Positions 52,988-62,575 of a stretch of DNA of 64,000 bases are shown piece after piece. The position numbers were made by a program, and so were the translations under genes. Every line of letters starts with the position of its first letter. Position 1 is the stretch's first letter. The notes beneath the pieces are model-generated. The model searched no databases. It was not told the origin of the DNA and worked only from the letters and a program-made list of their open reading frames with translations. This stretch comes from Rhodobacteraceae bacterium F11138 (GTDB lineage Bacteria > Pseudomonadota > Alphaproteobacteria > Rhodobacterales > Rhodobacteraceae), in the NCBI GenBank assembly GCA_016521575.1, contig JAEKDP010000002.1:720098-784097 (forward strand). Direction: 5' to 3'.

Positions 52988-55363
52988 CTAGCCAGCCAGG
53001 GCGACAACGACTTCGCCAAGGGTGCCCTGGAAGTCGAACGGTTCGCTATAGTCGTAGGTAACTGGCGTGCCGGTGTCCGTACCGATGTCCTGATTCTCGG
53101 ACAGCGAGAACTTCATGGGTACGGTCTGATCCACCTTGCCGGTGCCGACCTGCTGACCGTCGACGAACAGCGTGATGGTGCCGCCCTTGCCGATTTCGCC
53201 TTCGCCACCGTCATAGGCGAACTCCATCTTCAGCTCATGCTCTCCTGCCGCGATGGTGCTGTCGCTGGTCGCCGTATACCGGGCAATGTCCAGGTAATTG
53301 TGCGTCGCCGCCAGCTTGCCATCAAGCAGGTAGAACCCCCAGCCGCCGGTATTGCCGCCCTGGGTGAAGATCATGCCGTTGGCCCCGTCGTCGATCGTCA
53401 CTTTGGCGGTGATCGAGAAAGACTTGTTCTTCAGATCGGGCGCGGATGCTTCGGGAAGCCCGACGATCGGCACGGGATAGACGAATTCGGACCGGCCCGC
53501 GGCAAGATTGGGTTTACCCATCAGTTCAGCGCTGAACCGTTCCGAGCCGCGCCAGTCGAGCGGAAGAACCTGTTCCGTGGCAGCGGTCGCCCACCACAGT
53601 TTCACCAGTTCGTCCAGCTTCTCGGGGTTTTCCTCGGCCAGGTTGTTTGACTGCGAGAAATCCTCATCCAGGTTGTAGAGTTCCCATTCCGCCTGCAGCG
53701 GATCGAAGTCGCCGCGGTTCGGGTTCCACGGATCGAACGAACGGGCACCGGCCCACCAGCCGTTCTTGTAGATGCCGCGATTGACGAACATCTCGAAATA
53801 CTGGCTGGTCCGGATTTCTTCAGCATTGGCGTCTTCCAGAACAGACAGGAAACTGCGGCCCTCGATCGGCTTTTGTGCGATGCCGTTGACGCTGCGCGGC
53901 TCTTCGATCCCGGCTGCGTCCAGGATCGTTGCGGCCACGTCGATGACATGGGTGAACTGGCTGCGCACCTCACCGCCGTCGCCGTATTTCGCGGGCCAGC
54001 TGACGACCATCGCGTTGCGCGTGCCGCCCAGATGGCTGGCCACCTGTTTGACCCACTGGAATGGCGTGTCCATCGCATGGGCCCAGGCCGCCGGGAAGTG
54101 GTTGAAGTGCTTCTCGGTCCCGATCTCGTCGATGAACGGCATCATGTCCTCGGTCTGCATTTGCACACCGTTGAAGAACGCGTTCTCGTTCAACGTGCCG
54201 GGAATGCCGCCTTCGGAGGACGCACCATTGTCGCCGATGATGTAGACGATCATCGTGTTGTCGGAATCCGGAAGCGTTTCGATATAATCGAGAACCCGGC
54301 CGACCTCCTGGTTGACATGTTCGCCATAGGCGGCGAAGACCTCCATCATGCGCGCGGACAGCGCCTTGGCGTCGTCGCTCAGGCTGTCCCAGGCGGGCAG
54401 GCTGTCATGGCGTTCGGTCAGCTGCGTGTTCTCGGGGATGACCCCCATTTCCTTTTGACGGGCAAAGGTCTTCTCGCGGTAGGCATCCCAGCCGTCATCG
54501 AACTGGCCCTTGTATTTCTCGATCATCTCCCGCGGCGCCTGGTGCGGGGAATGGGTCGCGGCGGGGGCGAGATACATCATCCACGGCTTGTCGGGCTGGA
54601 CGGCCTCGGCCTGCTGCAACCATTCGATCGATTTATCCGCCAGATCGACGCTGACATAGTAGTCGTCGGCGGTCTGTTGTCCGACCGGCGTCTGGTTTTC
54701 ATACATCCAGGGCCGCCGCTGGTTCGTGTCGCCCGCCATGAAGCCGTAGAAATAGTCGAACCCCAGATTGTTGGGCCAGTGATCGAACGGCCCCATTTCG
54801 CTGGTTTCATATGTCGGCGTATTGTGGTTCTTGCCGATCCACGAGGTGATATAGCCGTTCAGGCGCATGATCTCGGCGAAGGTCGCGGTGTCTTTCGGGA
54901 TGACGCCGGTATAACCGTCATATCCGGTCGCAACCTCGGTGATGTTGCCGCTGCCCGCCATGTGGTGGTTGCGCCCGGTCAGCAATGCGGCGCGCGTCGA
55001 GGTTCAGACCGCGGTGGTGTGAAAGCGCGTGAAGAGATATCCGTCCTCGGCCAGCGCCTCCATGTGGGGCGATGGGACACCACCGCCGGAAACCGAGAAT
55101 TGACCGAAGCCGACATCGTCAAGCATGACCACGAGCACGTTGGGCGCACCTTCGGGCGCTGCAACCTGCAGCGGAAACTGGGCAGGATCCGAATCAAGAT
55201 AGGTTGTACCGACATCGCCCCGGTATTTCTGTTCGGCGTAAGGCAGGGAAAGCTGTGGCGCCGTTACTCCGGGCCGCCCTTCCTGGGCCGATACCCCGTG
55301 AAATTGCAGTGCGAACATGCAGGATGCGCCCAATAGCATCCGGGCGCTGCGAAGTGATGTCAT
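52988..55363 (-). CDS. Secreted arylsulfatase with in-frame TGA at the catalytic Cys position (candidate selenoprotein)
   Basis: One frame of 791 codons, interrupted only by TGA at 55004-55006 (codon 120). GGGAGA precedes the ATG. Residues 1-26 are a signal peptide (ending GVSA). Metal ligands are Asp82-Asp83 in VVMLDDVGFG and a later DN in IIGDNGASSEGG. The segment FHTTAV-TGA-TSTRAALLTGRNHH aligns with the sulfatase signature Cys-x-Pro-x-Arg, with TGA at the Cys that becomes formylglycine; the +2 Pro is Ser here and the Arg is kept. Beyond it the sulfatase core and a C-terminal beta domain are intact. Options: selenocysteine insertion, a nonsense mutation of TGC/TGT, or a sequencing error. 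If TGA is a stop, the product is a useless 119-residue stub. Confidence 0.8.
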
Positions 55364-55636
55364 TGCCAGTTCTCCCTCGTTGTGACGGTCTTTTCGTCAC
55401 GCACAACCGCCGTGGCCCCCCATGAACCATGGCTTGAAGTCACATTACCCTAGCACGCCCAAGTGACGTTAAGTCAACGTCCGACACCGCATTGAATCCG
55501 GCGCGGGTATGAATTCGGCCATCGATTGCAAGAGCGGCTCGCGCATCCGGTCAAACCGGTCTATCTATTGCGCGAGACCGGCACTCTTGTCCGGGCCGGT
55601 GACTTACCAAAGAGTCCGAAAGCGCATGAGGTACAG

Positions 55637-56323
55637 ATGCATCCTTCTCCGATCACCCTGCTGACCGGCTCGATTGCGCCCCTGCCCGGCGGCGAAGCGC
55701 AAAGCGGCATCGACAAGACGCCGGTGGCCCGCCCGCTGGCACTCGGACCCGAGGGTTTTGAAAGCGACGAACAGGCCGACCGGCGGGTGCATGGCGGGGT
55801 CGAAAAGGCCGTGCACCATTATCCGTTTGAGCATTACGCGACCTGGCGCAAGGAATTGGGCACAATGCCACCGCTTGCCAAACCAGGCGGGTTTGGCGAG
55901 AACCTGTCCACCACCGGATTGACCGAAGCGACCGTTGCGGTCGGTGATGTCTTTCGGCTGGGCAGTGCGCTGCTTCAGGTGTCTCAGGGACGGCAACCCT
56001 GCTGGAAGCTCAACCGGCGTTTCGGCGTCCCTGACATGGCGCGGCGCGTGCAGCAAAGCGGGCGGACGGGCTGGTATTACCGCGTGTTGCAGCCCGGCAC
56101 CGTCGCTCCGGGCGACATGCTGGAACGGATCGACCGGATTGCGCCGGACTGGCCCCTGCATCGCCTTTGGCACGCGCTCTATGTCGACAGGCTGAACCTG
56201 CACGAGCTGGAAGGCATCGCCGCACTTGACGTGCTGGCTGAAAGTTGGCGCACACACGCGGCCCGGCGACTAGAAAGCCGCCGGGTCGAAGATTGGAGCG
56301 CGCGACTGGACGGCGAGGCATGA
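55637..56323 (+). CDS. MOSC-domain protein (YiiM-like)
   Basis: About 228 residues from the ATG at 55637 (GAGG upstream); a longer in-frame start at 55526 lies in the probable promoter. The YiiM-type features are VHGGVEKAVHHYPFEHY, FGENLSTTGLTE and the conserved Cys in QGRQPCWKLNRRF, which carries molybdenum-cofactor sulfur chemistry in relatives. YiiM proteins reduce N-hydroxylated compounds. The stop overlaps the pyridoxal kinase start (ATGA). Confidence 0.88.
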   Translation: MHPSPITLLTGSIAPLPGGEAQSGIDKTPVARPLALGPEGFESDEQADRRVHGGVEKAVHHYPFEHYATWRKELGTMPPLAKPGGFGENLSTTGLTEATVAVGDVFRLGSALLQVSQGRQPCWKLNRRFGVPDMARRVQQSGRTGWYYRVLQPGTVAPGDMLERIDRIAPDWPLHRLWHALYVDRLNLHELEGIAALDVLAESWRTHAARRLESRRVEDWSARLDGEA

Positions 56324-57168
56324 CACACCCCGCTTTTGTCATTTCGATCCAAAGTCAGGTGGTTCTTGGCCATGTGGGCAATTCCGCCGCGCTTTTTCCG
56401 ATGCAGGCCGCGGGACTCGAGGTGGCGGCGATCCCGACCGTGGTCTTTTCCAACACCCCGCATTATCCGACATTGCGCGGCCGCGCCCTGCCGCCGGATT
56501 TCTTTGCCGATCTGCTTGTGGGCGCGCAGGAACGCGGGCTGCCCGAGCGGGCGGATTTCATCCTGACCGGCTATATCGGTTCGCCCGAGGTGGCCGCGCT
56601 GATCGCCGACTTCGTGGCCCAGGCAAAGGCAATCAACCCGCGGCTGACCTATCTTTGCGATCCGGTGATGGGCGATGACGGTCCCGGACTCTATGTCCCG
56701 GAAACCATCGCCGATGTGATGCGCGACCGGCTTTTGCCACTGGCCGATATCGCCACGCCGAACCTGTTCGAACTGGGCTGGCTCACCGGGCGCAAGATCC
56801 GAACCCTTGCCGACCTGAAGGCCGCAGGCGAAGCCCTGCATATCGCCCCCGCCGCGCATCTGATCGCCACCGGCTGCGCGCTGGACGACACGCCCGAAGG
56901 GAAAATCGAAAGCGTCGTTTGCGGCCCCGGCGGCCTCGGCCGGCATCCGATCGAACACCTGCCGATCGCGCTGCCCGGCACTGGCGATCTTTTTGCCGGG
57001 CTGATCATCGCCGGGCTTGGCTGTGGCCTCACCCTACCCCGCGCGGTCGAGATCGCCCAGACCCTTACCTCGGGCGCGCTCAGCCATGCCAACGCGCTTG
57101 GCGCGGGCGAAGTGGTTCTGAGCGCACCGGAATTCCGCCGCGCCCTGCTGTCACTGGATGCCGATTGA
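56320..57168 (+). CDS. pdxY: Pyridoxal kinase
   Basis: 282 residues from the ATG at 56320, overlapping the MOSC stop. The ribokinase-fold pattern includes ISIQSQVVLGHVGNSAA at the start, CDPVMGDDGPGLYV, TPNLFELGWLTG and the phosphate/anion-hole region LPGTGDLFAGLIIAGL, with the catalytic Asp in GTGD. It makes pyridoxal phosphate from pyridoxal in the salvage route. Coupled to the MOSC gene. Confidence 0.92.
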   Translation: MTHPAFVISIQSQVVLGHVGNSAALFPMQAAGLEVAAIPTVVFSNTPHYPTLRGRALPPDFFADLLVGAQERGLPERADFILTGYIGSPEVAALIADFVAQAKAINPRLTYLCDPVMGDDGPGLYVPETIADVMRDRLLPLADIATPNLFELGWLTGRKIRTLADLKAAGEALHIAPAAHLIATGCALDDTPEGKIESVVCGPGGLGRHPIEHLPIALPGTGDLFAGLIIAGLGCGLTLPRAVEIAQTLTSGALSHANALGAGEVVLSAPEFRRALLSLDAD

Positions 57169-57266
57169 AAGCCCGCGAACCCCAAGGCGCGGATTTTGCC
57201 CGCCAGCAGCGACCGGGCGCGCGTTGACATCGCTTTTCGACGACATCCGGGACTGAAAAAGTGAAA

Positions 57267-57343
57267 TGGTAGCGGAGGAGGGACTTGAACCCCCGACACG
57301 CGGATTATGATTCCGCTGCTCTAACCAGCTGAGCTACTCCGCC
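57267..57343 (-). tRNA. tRNA-Met(CAT), elongator type
   Basis: Read on the minus strand, 77 bases form a full cloverleaf: acceptor GGCGGAG with TCCGCT on the 3' side, D arm AGCTCAGCTGGTTAGAGC, anticodon stem GCGGA/TCCGC with loop ATCATAA (anticodon CAT), T arm with GGTTCAAGTCC, and an encoded CCA end. The acceptor starts G-G rather than the unpaired C of initiator tRNA, so elongator Met is preferred (tRNA-Ile2 also has CAT before modification). Confidence 0.95.
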
Positions 57344-57392
57344 AAAGGCCCGCGCGTCGTAAGACACCTCGCGCGGGGCGTCAAGCGTGAAA

Positions 57393-58433
57393 TCAGCGTC
57401 GTGTCGATCTTACCGTGTCGATCATCAACTGCACATTCTCCGGATCCGCATCCGGTGTGATGCCGTGGCCCAGATTGAAGATGTGCGGCCCTTTGGAAAA
57501 CGCCTTTACGATGGCGCGGGTGTCATCGATCAGATCTTGCCCGCCGGTCACCATGTGCGAGGACGCAAGGTTGCCCTGCACGCACCCATCGACCTGCACA
57601 TGCGCCGCCGCCCATTCGGGATCGACCGCGCTGTCCAACGCCACACAGTCCACCCCGGTGGCTTTGGCAAACCCGACATAGGCGTCCCCCGCTTCGCGCG
57701 CAAAGCCGATGATCGGGATCGACGGGTGCCGTTCTTTCAAAGCCGAAACGATTCGGCGGCATGGGTCGACCGCGTAGGTCTGGAAATCCGCGCCCTTGAG
57801 CGATCCGGCCCAGCTGTCGAATATCTTGACGACTTCGGCCCCCGCGTCGATCTGCATCGACAGGTAATCGATGGTCGCCTCGGTGATCCGCTCCAGCAGA
57901 GCCTCGAACAGCGCCCGGTTTTCCTGGCGCAATGCATGGGCCGGTCCCTGATCCGGCGTGCCCCGCCCCGCAATCATGTAGGTGGCCACCGTCCAGGGCG
58001 CACCGGCAAACCCGATCAGGGTGGTTTCAGCGGGCAGCGCATGGCTGAGCAGACGCACGGTTTCATAGATCGGGTTCAACCTGTCATGGATGTCCGCCGC
58101 CGGTTTCAAGGCGTCGAAATCCGCCTGTGTGGTCACGGTGGACAGGCGCGGCCCCTCGCCGGTGACAAACCACAGATCCGCGCCCAGGGCCTGGGGCACC
58201 AGCAGAATGTCAGCGAACAGAATCGCCGCATCGAACCCATAGCGGCGGATCGGCTGCAGCGTGACTTCGGCGGCCAGCTCGCTGTTATAGCACAGGGACA
58301 GGAAATCCCCGGCCTGGGCGCGCGTCGCGCGGTACTCGGGCAGATAGCGCCCTGCCTGCCGCATCATCCAGATCGGCGGTACGTCCTGCACCTCGCCCGC
58401 CAATGCGCGTAGAATCGTCTTGTTCTGTGCCAT
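57393..58433 (-). CDS. hemE: Uroporphyrinogen decarboxylase
   Basis: 346 residues, the usual length. The N-terminal signature [17 protein letters not shown] with the catalytic Asp region, [14 protein letters not shown], and the C-terminal [12 protein letters not shown] and [16 protein letters not shown] are present. It converts uroporphyrinogen III to coproporphyrinogen III in heme synthesis. Divergent from hemC with 100 bases between them, a typical alphaproteobacterial layout. Confidence 0.96.
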   Translation of the reverse strand: MAQNKTILRALAGEVQDVPPIWMMRQAGRYLPEYRATRAQAGDFLSLCYNSELAAEVTLQPIRRYGFDAAILFADILLVPQALGADLWFVTGEGPRLSTVTTQADFDALKPAADIHDRLNPIYETVRLLSHALPAETTLIGFAGAPWTVATYMIAGRGTPDQGPAHALRQENRALFEALLERITEATIDYLSMQIDAGAEVVKIFDSWAGSLKGADFQTYAVDPCRRIVSALKERHPSIPIIGFAREAGDAYVGFAKATGVDCVALDSAVDPEWAAAHVQVDGCVQGNLASSHMVTGGQDLIDDTRAIVKAFSKGPHIFNLGHGITPDADPENVQLMIDTVRSTRR

Positions 58434-58533
58434 CTCTGCCCCCTGCTCTGGTTCTGCCCTGCGTCCCGCCTGCGTCGATAGTTGTCAACCCCATCTGCTT
58501 GAAAGGGCACGATGACGCGACTAAAGGTGGCGC

Positions 58534-59499
58534 ATGACCCAAAAGCTGCCCTCGCCCTCCGCGCCGCTCAAGATCGGCACCCGTGGTTCGCCTCTGGCTC
58601 TGGCACAGGCGCATGAAACCCGCGACCGGCTGGCGCGGGCTTTCGATCTGCCGCATCAGGCGTTCGAAATCGTGGTGATCAAGACCACCGGTGACGACGC
58701 CGCGCTGATTGCAAAGGACCGTCCTCTCAAGGAAATCGGCGGCAAGGGTCTGTTCACCAAGGAGATCGAAGAGGCCCTGCTGTCCGGCGGCATCGATATT
58801 GCGGTCCACTCGATGAAGGACATGCCGGTGCAGCAGCCGGACGGGCTGATACTGGATACCTACCTGCCGCGCGAAGACGTGCGCGACGCCTTTGTGTCGC
58901 CCGACAAATCGGCGATCCGCGATCTGGCGCACGGCGCGGTTGTCGGCACCTCCAGTTTGCGGCGCAGGGCGCAGTTGCTGAACCGGCGCCCCGATCTGCG
59001 GGTGGTCGAATTTCGCGGCAATGTGCAAACCCGGCTGAAGAAGCTGGCTGACGGCGTGGCCGAATGCACCTTTCTGGCGATGGCGGGGCTGAACAGGCTG
59101 GGGCGCGACGATGTTCCCGCGACCGCGATCGACGAAACCGACATGCTGCCCGCCGTGGCACAGGGCGCGATCGGCATTGAGCGGCGCGGCGACGATATTG
59201 CGACCGCCGCAATGCTGGCCGCGATCCACGATGTGCCGACGGGTCAGCGGCTGGCGGCGGAACGCGCCTTTCTGGCGGCACTGGACGGCTCGTGCGAGAC
59301 GCCGATTGCCGGGCTGGCGGTGCTGGATGGGGGCAACCTGCGGCTGCGCGGCGAAGTTCTGCGTCCTGACGGCAGCGAAGCGCTGGCCGACGACCAATCC
59401 TGCCCCATCGCGGATGGCGCGCAACTGGGACAGGAGATGGCAGCCGGCTTGCTGGCACGGGCCGGGCCGGGATTCTTCGATTGGCGCGCCCCCCAGTGA
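58534..59499 (+). CDS. hemC: Porphobilinogen deaminase (hydroxymethylbilane synthase)
   Basis: 321 residues. It begins with LKIGTRGSPLALAQAHETR. KGLFTKEIEEALLSGGIDIAVHSMKDMP follows, and the Cys that carries the dipyrromethane cofactor is in LDGSCETPIAG. It joins four porphobilinogens to hydroxymethylbilane, the step before hemE's pathway branch. Divergent from hemE. Confidence 0.96.
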   Translation: MTQKLPSPSAPLKIGTRGSPLALAQAHETRDRLARAFDLPHQAFEIVVIKTTGDDAALIAKDRPLKEIGGKGLFTKEIEEALLSGGIDIAVHSMKDMPVQQPDGLILDTYLPREDVRDAFVSPDKSAIRDLAHGAVVGTSSLRRRAQLLNRRPDLRVVEFRGNVQTRLKKLADGVAECTFLAMAGLNRLGRDDVPATAIDETDMLPAVAQGAIGIERRGDDIATAAMLAAIHDVPTGQRLAAERAFLAALDGSCETPIAGLAVLDGGNLRLRGEVLRPDGSEALADDQSCPIADGAQLGQEMAAGLLARAGPGFFDWRAPQ

Positions 59500-59583
59500 C
59501 ATAACCCATGCTGCACCCCAGACGGCCGCGCCCTTCCTGCACCCGCAGAAAGGCGGAAAACGCAGCGGTCGGAACGGGATACG

Positions 59584-59841
59584 CTAGGTATCGATATCCA
59601 GCGACAGGGCATGAATACGGCCCACCAATTCAGCCCCCAGTGCCGCATGCACGGCGCGGTGGCGCTGAAGTCTGGACTGTCCCTGAAAAGCCGCGGATCG
59701 GAGTCGCACGTTGAAATGACTTTCACCGCCGTCACGATACCCGGCGTGGCCGCGATGGCTTTCGCTGTCGTCCACGACCTCCAGCAGTGTCGGATCAAAG
59801 GCGGCCTGCAGCCGGTTTCGGATGTCTTCTGTTACGCTCAT
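59584..59841 (-). CDS. bolA: BolA-family protein
   Basis: About 85 residues from the ATG at 59841 (MSVTEDIRNRLQAAF); an ATG at 59895 is also in frame. BolA features: VVDDSESHRGHAGY, ESHFNVRLRSAAFQGQSRLQRHRAVHAALG, with the conserved His residues that bind Fe-S clusters with monothiol glutaredoxins. It is divergent from the J-domain gene, a conserved neighbour in Rhodobacterales. Confidence 0.93.
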   Translation of the reverse strand: MSVTEDIRNRLQAAFDPTLLEVVDDSESHRGHAGYRDGGESHFNVRLRSAAFQGQSRLQRHRAVHAALGAELVGRIHALSLDIDT

Positions 59842-59947
59842 TCGGTTCAATTGCGGAAATTTTTTCGCCGCACCCTCTTCTATCTGCCCGCACATACACT
59901 AAACTCCGGTCTCCGAGTCGAAAAGATGTGTCGAAAAGGTTGCCACA

Positions 59948-60574
59948 ATGACAAAATCAGATCCGTTCGGTTTCGACATGTCCGTCAGGTCGGCCAAAAA
60001 GAAAAACCCGCGCGGACGCCGGGGCATGTCTGGCGCGTCCGAAACCTCGGTGCGCCAGTGCCATCACGAGGGATGCGAAGAACCGGGAAAGTTCCGCGCG
60101 CCCAAGGCACCGGATGTGTTGGATGATTACTACTGGTTCTGCCAGCAGCACGCCCGCGAGTACAATCTGAAATGGAATTTCTTTGACGGCACCACCGAGG
60201 CCGAGATCAACGCGCAGCAGACGAAAGACAAGGTCTGGGAGCGCGCCACCAAGCCGATGACCGACCCCGAGGCGCGTGCCTGGGCCCGCCTGGGCATCGA
60301 GGACCCGCATCAGGTGCTGGGGGCGAACGCCACACAGAATCCGGGCCGCAACGGCGGGGCCGCCAAGCGCCTGCCGCCCACCGAGCGCCGCGCGGTCGAG
60401 ATTCTGGAGGCCAAGGACAACTGGACCAAGACCGAGGTGCGCAAGGCGTACAAGAAGCTGATCAAGGTGCTGCATCCTGACATGAACGGTGGCGACCGCA
60501 GCCAGGAAGAACAGTTGCAACTGGTTGTCTGGGCCTGGGATCAGATCAAGGTCAGCCGGAATTTCAAGGACTGA
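59948..60574 (+). CDS. J-domain (DnaJ-class) protein
   Basis: 208 residues. An N-terminal Arg/Lys-rich part leads to a cysteine/histidine segment (CHHEGCEEPGKFRAP and a later FCQQHAREY), and a C-terminal J domain (about 148-205) with KLIKVLHPDMNGGD, in which the HPD needed to stimulate Hsp70 ATPase is intact. The J domain at the C-terminus is the layout seen in the alphaproteobacterial BolA-linked DnaJ-like protein. Confidence 0.92.
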   Translation: MTKSDPFGFDMSVRSAKKKNPRGRRGMSGASETSVRQCHHEGCEEPGKFRAPKAPDVLDDYYWFCQQHAREYNLKWNFFDGTTEAEINAQQTKDKVWERATKPMTDPEARAWARLGIEDPHQVLGANATQNPGRNGGAAKRLPPTERRAVEILEAKDNWTKTEVRKAYKKLIKVLHPDMNGGDRSQEEQLQLVVWAWDQIKVSRNFKD

Positions 60575-60593
60575 CACGGGACCGGCCCCGGCT

Positions 60594-61061
60594 TCAGGCG
60601 GGAGCCGGACGAAACACCAGACTGACCCCGTTCAGACAGTGCCGCTTGCCGGTGGGCGGCGGCCCGTCGTCAAAGATGTGTCCCAGATGACTGCCGCACC
60701 GCCGGCAATGGCATTCGGTCCGGACCAGAAACAACAGCGTCCGGTCCGGGCGCGTGCCGATGGCATCGGGCAGGGATTCATAGAAACTGGGCCAGCCCGT
60801 ACCGCTGTCGAATTTGGCCTTGGAAGAATACAAAGGCAGATCACATCCTCTGCACTGATACGTTCCCGGCTTAAACAACTTGTCCAGCGGCGAACTGAAC
60901 GCGGGTTCGGTGCCGTGCTCGCGCATCACGTTGAACTGCGTCGTCGTCAGTCTGTCCTGCCATTCCTGCCGTGTGCGGGTGATCTGGAAGCGGTCATCGG
61001 CAAAGGTCGGCAGCGGATATAACGCGGCCGTTGTCATTGCCAGAAAATGGCGGCGGTTCAT
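60594..61061 (-). CDS. msrB: Peptide-methionine (R)-S-oxide reductase, with probable export signal
   Basis: About 155 residues from the ATG at 61061. The start MNRRHFLAMTTAALYPLPTFA looks like a twin-arginine or Sec-type signal, so it should act in the periplasm. MsrB core: zinc-binding CRGC and CRRC pairs, SGTGWPSFYE, and the catalytic Cys in KRHCLNGVSL. It repairs oxidised methionine. Upstream of the fasciclin/ECF-sigma unit on the same strand but 94 bases from it. Confidence 0.93.
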   Translation of the reverse strand: MNRRHFLAMTTAALYPLPTFADDRFQITRTRQEWQDRLTTTQFNVMREHGTEPAFSSPLDKLFKPGTYQCRGCDLPLYSSKAKFDSGTGWPSFYESLPDAIGTRPDRTLLFLVRTECHCRRCGSHLGHIFDDGPPPTGKRHCLNGVSLVFRPAPA

Positions 61062-61172
61062 TCTGCTATCTCCTTTTACGCTCGGAAAAGCCCTGCAATT
61101 GTCGGGGCGCACGCCCACCCGGTGTCATGAGTGATTGCCTGCTGCACCATAGATAGCGCCCGGCAGCAGCGA

Positions 61173-61202
61173 ATGTACGGCCCGCGACATCGCGCGCCGT
61201 AC
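61173..61202 (-). terminator. Hairpin just after the fasciclin gene
   Basis: TGTACGGC and GCCGTACA are an 8-base perfect stem with inner GCG/CGC pairing, starting 10 bases after the stop of the minus-strand fasciclin gene. No U-run follows on that strand, so intrinsic termination is uncertain. Confidence 0.4.
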
Positions 61203-61211
61203 AAAAAGTCG

Positions 61212-61775
61212 TTATTTCGCCGGCAGAAGCACCGTATCAATCACATGGATGACGCCGTTGGACTGTTCGACATCGGCAATGGTCACGGTCGCCATGCGGC
61301 CGCGTTCGTCCTCCAGCATGATCTTGTCGCCCTCATAGGTGGCCTGCAAAGTGCATCCGCCGACCGTGGGCACGGGGTGCTTTCCGTTGTCATCGTCGAT
61401 CATCCCCTTGATCGCCATCGACATGGCATCCGCGGACACCACATGACAGGTCAGGATCTTGACCAGCATATCCTTGTTTTCCGGCTTCAGCAGGGTTTCG
61501 ACCGTACCGGCCTGCAACATCCCGAACGCCTCGTCGGTCGGGGCGAATACGGTGAACGGGCCTCTGCCGTTCAGGGTGTCGACCAGCCCTGCGGCCTTGA
61601 CGGCGGCAACAAGAGTTTCGTGATCCGCTGAATTGACCGCATTTTCCACGATGGTCTTGTCGGGATACATCGCAGCCCCGCCGACCATGGGGTTGGCCGC
61701 GCTGGCCAGTGTCGCGGCAAACAACGATGCACCGGCGGCGATTGCGGAAACGGCGGTTATCTTGGCGAAGGTCAT
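61212..61775 (-). CDS. Secreted fasciclin-domain (FAS1) protein
   Basis: About 187 residues from the ATG at 61775 with AGGAGC upstream. A signal peptide (KITAVSAIAAGASLFAATLASA) precedes one FAS1 domain with VKAAGLVDTLNGRGPFTVFAPTDEAF and the closing DVEQSNGVIHVIDTVLLP. FAS1 proteins mediate adhesion or cell-surface contacts. Encoded downstream of an anti-sigma/ECF-sigma pair, reminiscent of sigK-rskA control of fasciclin proteins in mycobacteria. Confidence 0.92.
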   Translation of the reverse strand: MTFAKITAVSAIAAGASLFAATLASAANPMVGGAAMYPDKTIVENAVNSADHETLVAAVKAAGLVDTLNGRGPFTVFAPTDEAFGMLQAGTVETLLKPENKDMLVKILTCHVVSADAMSMAIKGMIDDDNGKHPVPTVGGCTLQATYEGDKIMLEDERGRMATVTIADVEQSNGVIHVIDTVLLPAK

Positions 61776-61833
61776 ATGTTTAGCTCCTGTAACTTTCTGT
61801 TCAAACCCGCCCGGTCCGGGTGGGATGCAAGAA

Positions 61834-61862
61834 GTCACGAATGACCCGGCCACATAGTTTCA
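61834..61862 (-). promoter_or_regulatory. Possible ECF-type promoter of the fasciclin gene
   Basis: On the minus strand TGAAAC (61857-61862) and CGTGAC (61834-61839) are 17 bases apart, close to the GAAC/CGTC pattern of ECF promoters, about 60 bases before the start codon. The match is imperfect. Confidence 0.3.
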
Positions 61863-61882
61863 GATTTTTTGACTTTTTCTGA

Positions 61883-62575
61883 TCACGAGGACGTTATCGG
61901 CCCGATCGCCACGATCGGTCCGGTGGCCTGCCCTGTGGGCGAACCGCCCGGAGGTTCGTCGGTGATGGCCAAAGTACCGCCTGCCAGGATCTGCCGCAGC
62001 GGTTCAGGCACCGCCACCGAAATGTTTTCCACAGCCGGCAGAACCCCCAGAGAAACCGGCACGCTGCCTTCGCCGGCGGCAATCAGCCACAATTCCTGCG
62101 AACGGTTCGCGGGCGGCCCGTCGCCTTGCTGGCGTGTCAGGCGCAGCTCTCCGGTTTGCGCGTCCCAGGCGGCGGCGATGCGCATCGCGCCATCTTCCGA
62201 GGCGATCTGGGCGGTCAGCGCCGGGCCCGGCGGATCAAACCCGTCCGGTGTCAACAGCACGAATGCCAGCGCAGCGGCCACACCCGCCCCCAAAAGCCAG
62301 CCGATCCAGCCAAATCCCCCCCTGCCACGGGACGCGGTGGTCCCGAACAGCCGCGCGTCGATGGCTTTGCGGACATGCGCCGGCGGCTCCACCGGTTCGA
62401 TGGTATCCGCAAGCTGGGCAAAGGAGTCCGCCCAATCCGCATAGGCGGCACGCAAGGCGGGTTCGGACACAAGACGTGCCTCGAACGCGCGAACCGCCTC
62501 GGCATCAAGCAGCCCAAGCGCATACTCGCCTGCCAGGGCGCGGTCCTCCTCGCTGATATCGCGGTCCGCGCTCAT
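61883..62575 (-). CDS. Anti-sigma factor (RskA-like, membrane-anchored)
   Basis: About 230 residues from the ATG at 62575, overlapping the sigma stop as ATGA; an in-frame start at 62587 also exists. The N-terminal ASD-like region has LAGEYALGLLDAEAVRAFE. One membrane helix lies at about 90-110 (LLGAGVAAALAFVLL). The C-terminal periplasmic RskA-like domain has RSQELWLIAAGEGSVPVSLG. It should hold the ECF sigma factor inactive until a periplasmic signal. Confidence 0.9.
   Translation of the reverse strand: MSADRDISEEDRALAGEYALGLLDAEAVRAFEARLVSEPALRAAYADWADSFAQLADTIEPVEPPAHVRKAIDARLFGTTASRGRGGFGWIGWLLGAGVAAALAFVLLTPDGFDPPGPALTAQIASEDGAMRIAAAWDAQTGELRLTRQQGDGPPANRSQELWLIAAGEGSVPVSLGVLPAVENISVAVPEPLRQILAGGTLAITDEPPGGSPTGQATGPIVAIGPITSS

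Noticed and set aside
54985-55003. Independent start of a 665-residue sulfatase after the TGA
   Set aside because: It would lack the signal peptide, metal-binding Asp pair and active site; the only start nearby is a TTG without a ribosome-binding site. The upstream part in the same frame supplies all of these.
58285-59502. Minus-strand open frame opposite hemC
   Set aside because: Antisense shadow of a strongly recognisable hemC.
60588-60608. Small inverted repeat CCGGCT/AGCCGG between the J-domain gene and msrB
   Set aside because: Overlaps the msrB stop, has a long loop and no T-run; too weak to call a terminator.
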